Assembly: GCA_029210905.1 (NCBI GenBank)
Contig: JARGGF010000167.1
Location: forward strand, 1-7,835
Length of the DNA stretch: 7,835 bases
Source: Bacteroidales bacterium
Lineage (GTDB): Bacteria; Bacteroidota; Bacteroidia; Bacteroidales; NBLH01
Reading direction: 5' to 3'
Shown here: positions 7,002-7,835 of the stretch, piece after piece
Layout: the number at the start of each line of letters is the position of its first letter
Position numbering within the stretch: position 1 is the stretch's first letter
Notes under the pieces: generated by a model
The model's database searches: none
What the model was told of the DNA's origin: nothing
What the model saw: only the letters and a program-made list of their open reading frames with translations
Translations under genes and position numbers: made by a program

Positions 7002-7032
7002 CAAAATTAACGATATTTTAGCAAGCGATCAA
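7002..7032 (-). promoter_or_regulatory. Bacteroidota-type promoter for the ior leader and iorAB
   Basis: The minus strand has an exact TAnnTTTG -7 element, TAATTTTG at 7009-7002, preceded by TTG at 7032-7030 with a 20-base spacer, close to the Bacteroidota TTTG-N19-TAnnTTTG arrangement. Transcription would start near 6998, about 14 bases before the leader ATG and about 250 bases before iorA. This long leader is the reason to suspect post-initiation control. Confidence 0.5.
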
Positions 7033-7055
7033 GCAAAATGTATGTTATTTAATGC

Positions 7056-7090
7056 TGTTATGATAAATATCATTATTGTTGTTATGATAA
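7056..7090. promoter_or_regulatory. Crp/Fnr-like dyad with an 11-base direct repeat in the iorA-rfbD intergenic region
   Basis: TGATAAATATCA (7061-7072) fits TGAT-N4-ATCA, the core of Fnr-type boxes (TTGAT-N4-ATCAA), flanked as ATGATAAATATCAT. The sequence TGTTATGATAA occurs twice, at 7056-7066 and 7080-7090, adding a third half-site 24 bases away. The dyad centre (about 7066) is about 68 bases upstream of the predicted ior start and about 120 upstream of the predicted rfbD start. This is inference from pattern; no regulator is identified, and the AT-rich setting makes chance plausible. Confidence 0.33.
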
Positions 7091-7175
7091 TCTGAGCTTT
7101 AAAAAATTTGTGCTTTCTGATTTGTATTTAGCATTTTGTAGAAAAATGTTTCTTATCCTTTTTGATGGATTTTAC

Positions 7176-7183
7176 TACTTTTG
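7176..7183 (+). promoter_or_regulatory. -7 promoter element of rfbD
   Basis: TACTTTTG is an exact match to the Bacteroidota TAnnTTTG element, 14 bases before the rfbD ATG and followed by the A-rich run typical of starts in this phylum. The upstream -33 element is poor (no TTTG at about 19 bases). The transcript would have a very short 5' untranslated region of about 10 bases. Confidence 0.5.
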
Positions 7184-7197
7184 CAAAAAAAGATGTT

Positions 7198-7835
7198 ATG
7201 ATAAAAATCCTTGTTACTGGAGCCCATGGACAATTAGGGTCTGAAATACAGCAAATTGCTTCTAAATATTCTGATTTTCAATTTTTATTTTCCGATGTTG
7301 ATACACTGGATATTACAGATTATAAGGCACTTGAATCTTTTATCCAAAAGGAGCAGGTACAATATGTAATCAATTGTGCCGCTTACACCAATGTGGATAA
7401 AGCAGAAGAAGATATTGAGAATGCCAGGATAATTAATGTGGATGCGGTCAAAAACCTTGCAAGGATTGCTGAAAGCCAGGGAAGCAGAATTATCCACATT
7501 TCTACCGACTATGTTTTTGATTCATCTGCCCAAAATGTGCCTTTTAAAGAGGATGATAAAGCCTTTGCACAATCTGCCTACGGAAGCACAAAATTACAAG
7601 GAGAATTAGTGTTGCAACAGTCTGATAATTATATTATTATCCGAACATCGTGGCTGTACTCATCATATGGTAATAATTTTGTTAAAACTATGTTGCGATT
7701 GGGGAAGGAGCGGGACTCGTTAAATGTTATTTTTGATCAAATCGGAACACCTACTTATGCTGCAGATTTGGCATCGGCCATTCTTGATATTATTGATTAT
7801 TCAGAAAAAAACAAATCATTTAAAACGGGAGTTTA
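7198..7835 (+). CDS. rfbD: dTDP-4-dehydrorhamnose reductase, C-terminus beyond right edge
   Basis: The frame is open from the ATG at 7198 to the window end, giving 212 residues of a family usually about 285-300 long. RfbD is an extended short-chain dehydrogenase that reduces dTDP-4-dehydro-L-rhamnose to dTDP-L-rhamnose with NAD(P)H, the last step in making the rhamnose donor for surface polysaccharides. Motifs seen are the nucleotide-binding TGAHGQLG (7-14), NCAAYTNVDKAE (59-70), STDYVF (102-107), the catalytic YGSTK with Tyr128 and Lys132, and RTSWLY (149-154). A GTPTYAADLA stretch (183-192) contributes to the substrate side. The protein is cytosolic. This ATG places the Rossmann glycines at the proper distance, and the ATG at 7193 is out of frame. 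The other rhamnose genes (rfbA, rfbB, rfbC) are not in the window and may lie to the right. It is divergent from iorAB. Confidence 0.93.
   Translation, partial: MIKILVTGAHGQLGSEIQQIASKYSDFQFLFSDVDTLDITDYKALESFIQKEQVQYVINCAAYTNVDKAEEDIENARIINVDAVKNLARIAESQGSRIIHISTDYVFDSSAQNVPFKEDDKAFAQSAYGSTKLQGELVLQQSDNYIIIRTSWLYSSYGNNFVKTMLRLGKERDSLNVIFDQIGTPTYAADLASAILDIIDYSEKNKSFKTGV

Noticed and set aside
7042..7095. A 17-codon plus-strand frame (starting MLFNAVMINIII) upstream of rfbD
   Set aside because: It is low-complexity Ile/Val sequence created by the repeated TGTTATGATAA units, it lies before the predicted rfbD transcription start, and it has no promoter of its own.
7285..7497. A 70-codon minus-strand frame within rfbD
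   Set aside because: It is antisense to strong rfbD motifs (NCAAYTNVDKAE and surroundings).

Overview
The window looks like chromosomal DNA from an AT-rich member of the Bacteroidota, possibly an anaerobic marine-type lineage such as Marinilabiliales. The evidence is the low GC content, A-rich start contexts without Shine-Dalgarno sequences, exact TAnnTTTG (Bacteroidota -7) promoter motifs in the 6747-7197 gap, and the type of gene products (a SiaB-type protein and an IorA that lacks ferredoxin cysteines). The order-level placement is inference.

Layout from left to right: (1) 1-1071, minus strand: the N-terminal 357 residues of a protein made of two tandem SiaB-like, histidine-kinase-type ATPase domains, running off the left edge. 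(2) 1072-1308: an AT-rich gap with a long imperfect inverted repeat in front of the SiaB-like gene and a probable terminator for the next gene. (3) 1309-3147, minus: a YgiQ-family radical SAM protein. (4) 3261-3671, minus: YjbQ (UPF0047). (5) 3808-4392, plus: a small membrane-anchored SanA/YdcF-like (DUF218) protein, divergent from yjbQ. (6) 4420-4462: an intrinsic terminator serving the minus strand. (7) 4500-6746, minus: iorB and iorA, the two subunits of indolepyruvate:ferredoxin oxidoreductase, as an iorA-iorB operon. (8) 6747-7197: a 451-base divergent control region. (9) 7198 to the right edge, plus: rfbD, dTDP-4-dehydrorhamnose reductase, cut by the window end.

Most of the genes are unrelated housekeeping or accessory functions: aryl-pyruvate oxidation, dTDP-rhamnose synthesis, a phosphate-signalling ATPase and conserved proteins of poorly defined role. 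The clearest functional unit is iorAB. Its upstream region is the least ordinary part of the window. It holds a good Bacteroidota promoter far upstream of iorA, a 29-codon leader reading frame, and three short segments that can pair in two mutually exclusive ways around the leader stop codon. A Crp/Fnr-like dyad lies at a plausible activating distance upstream. Together these suggest leader-controlled and possibly oxygen-responsive expression, but this rests on sequence pattern alone. The second unusual item is the tandem SiaB-like gene. I see no CRISPR array, mobile element, tRNA, rRNA or defence system.
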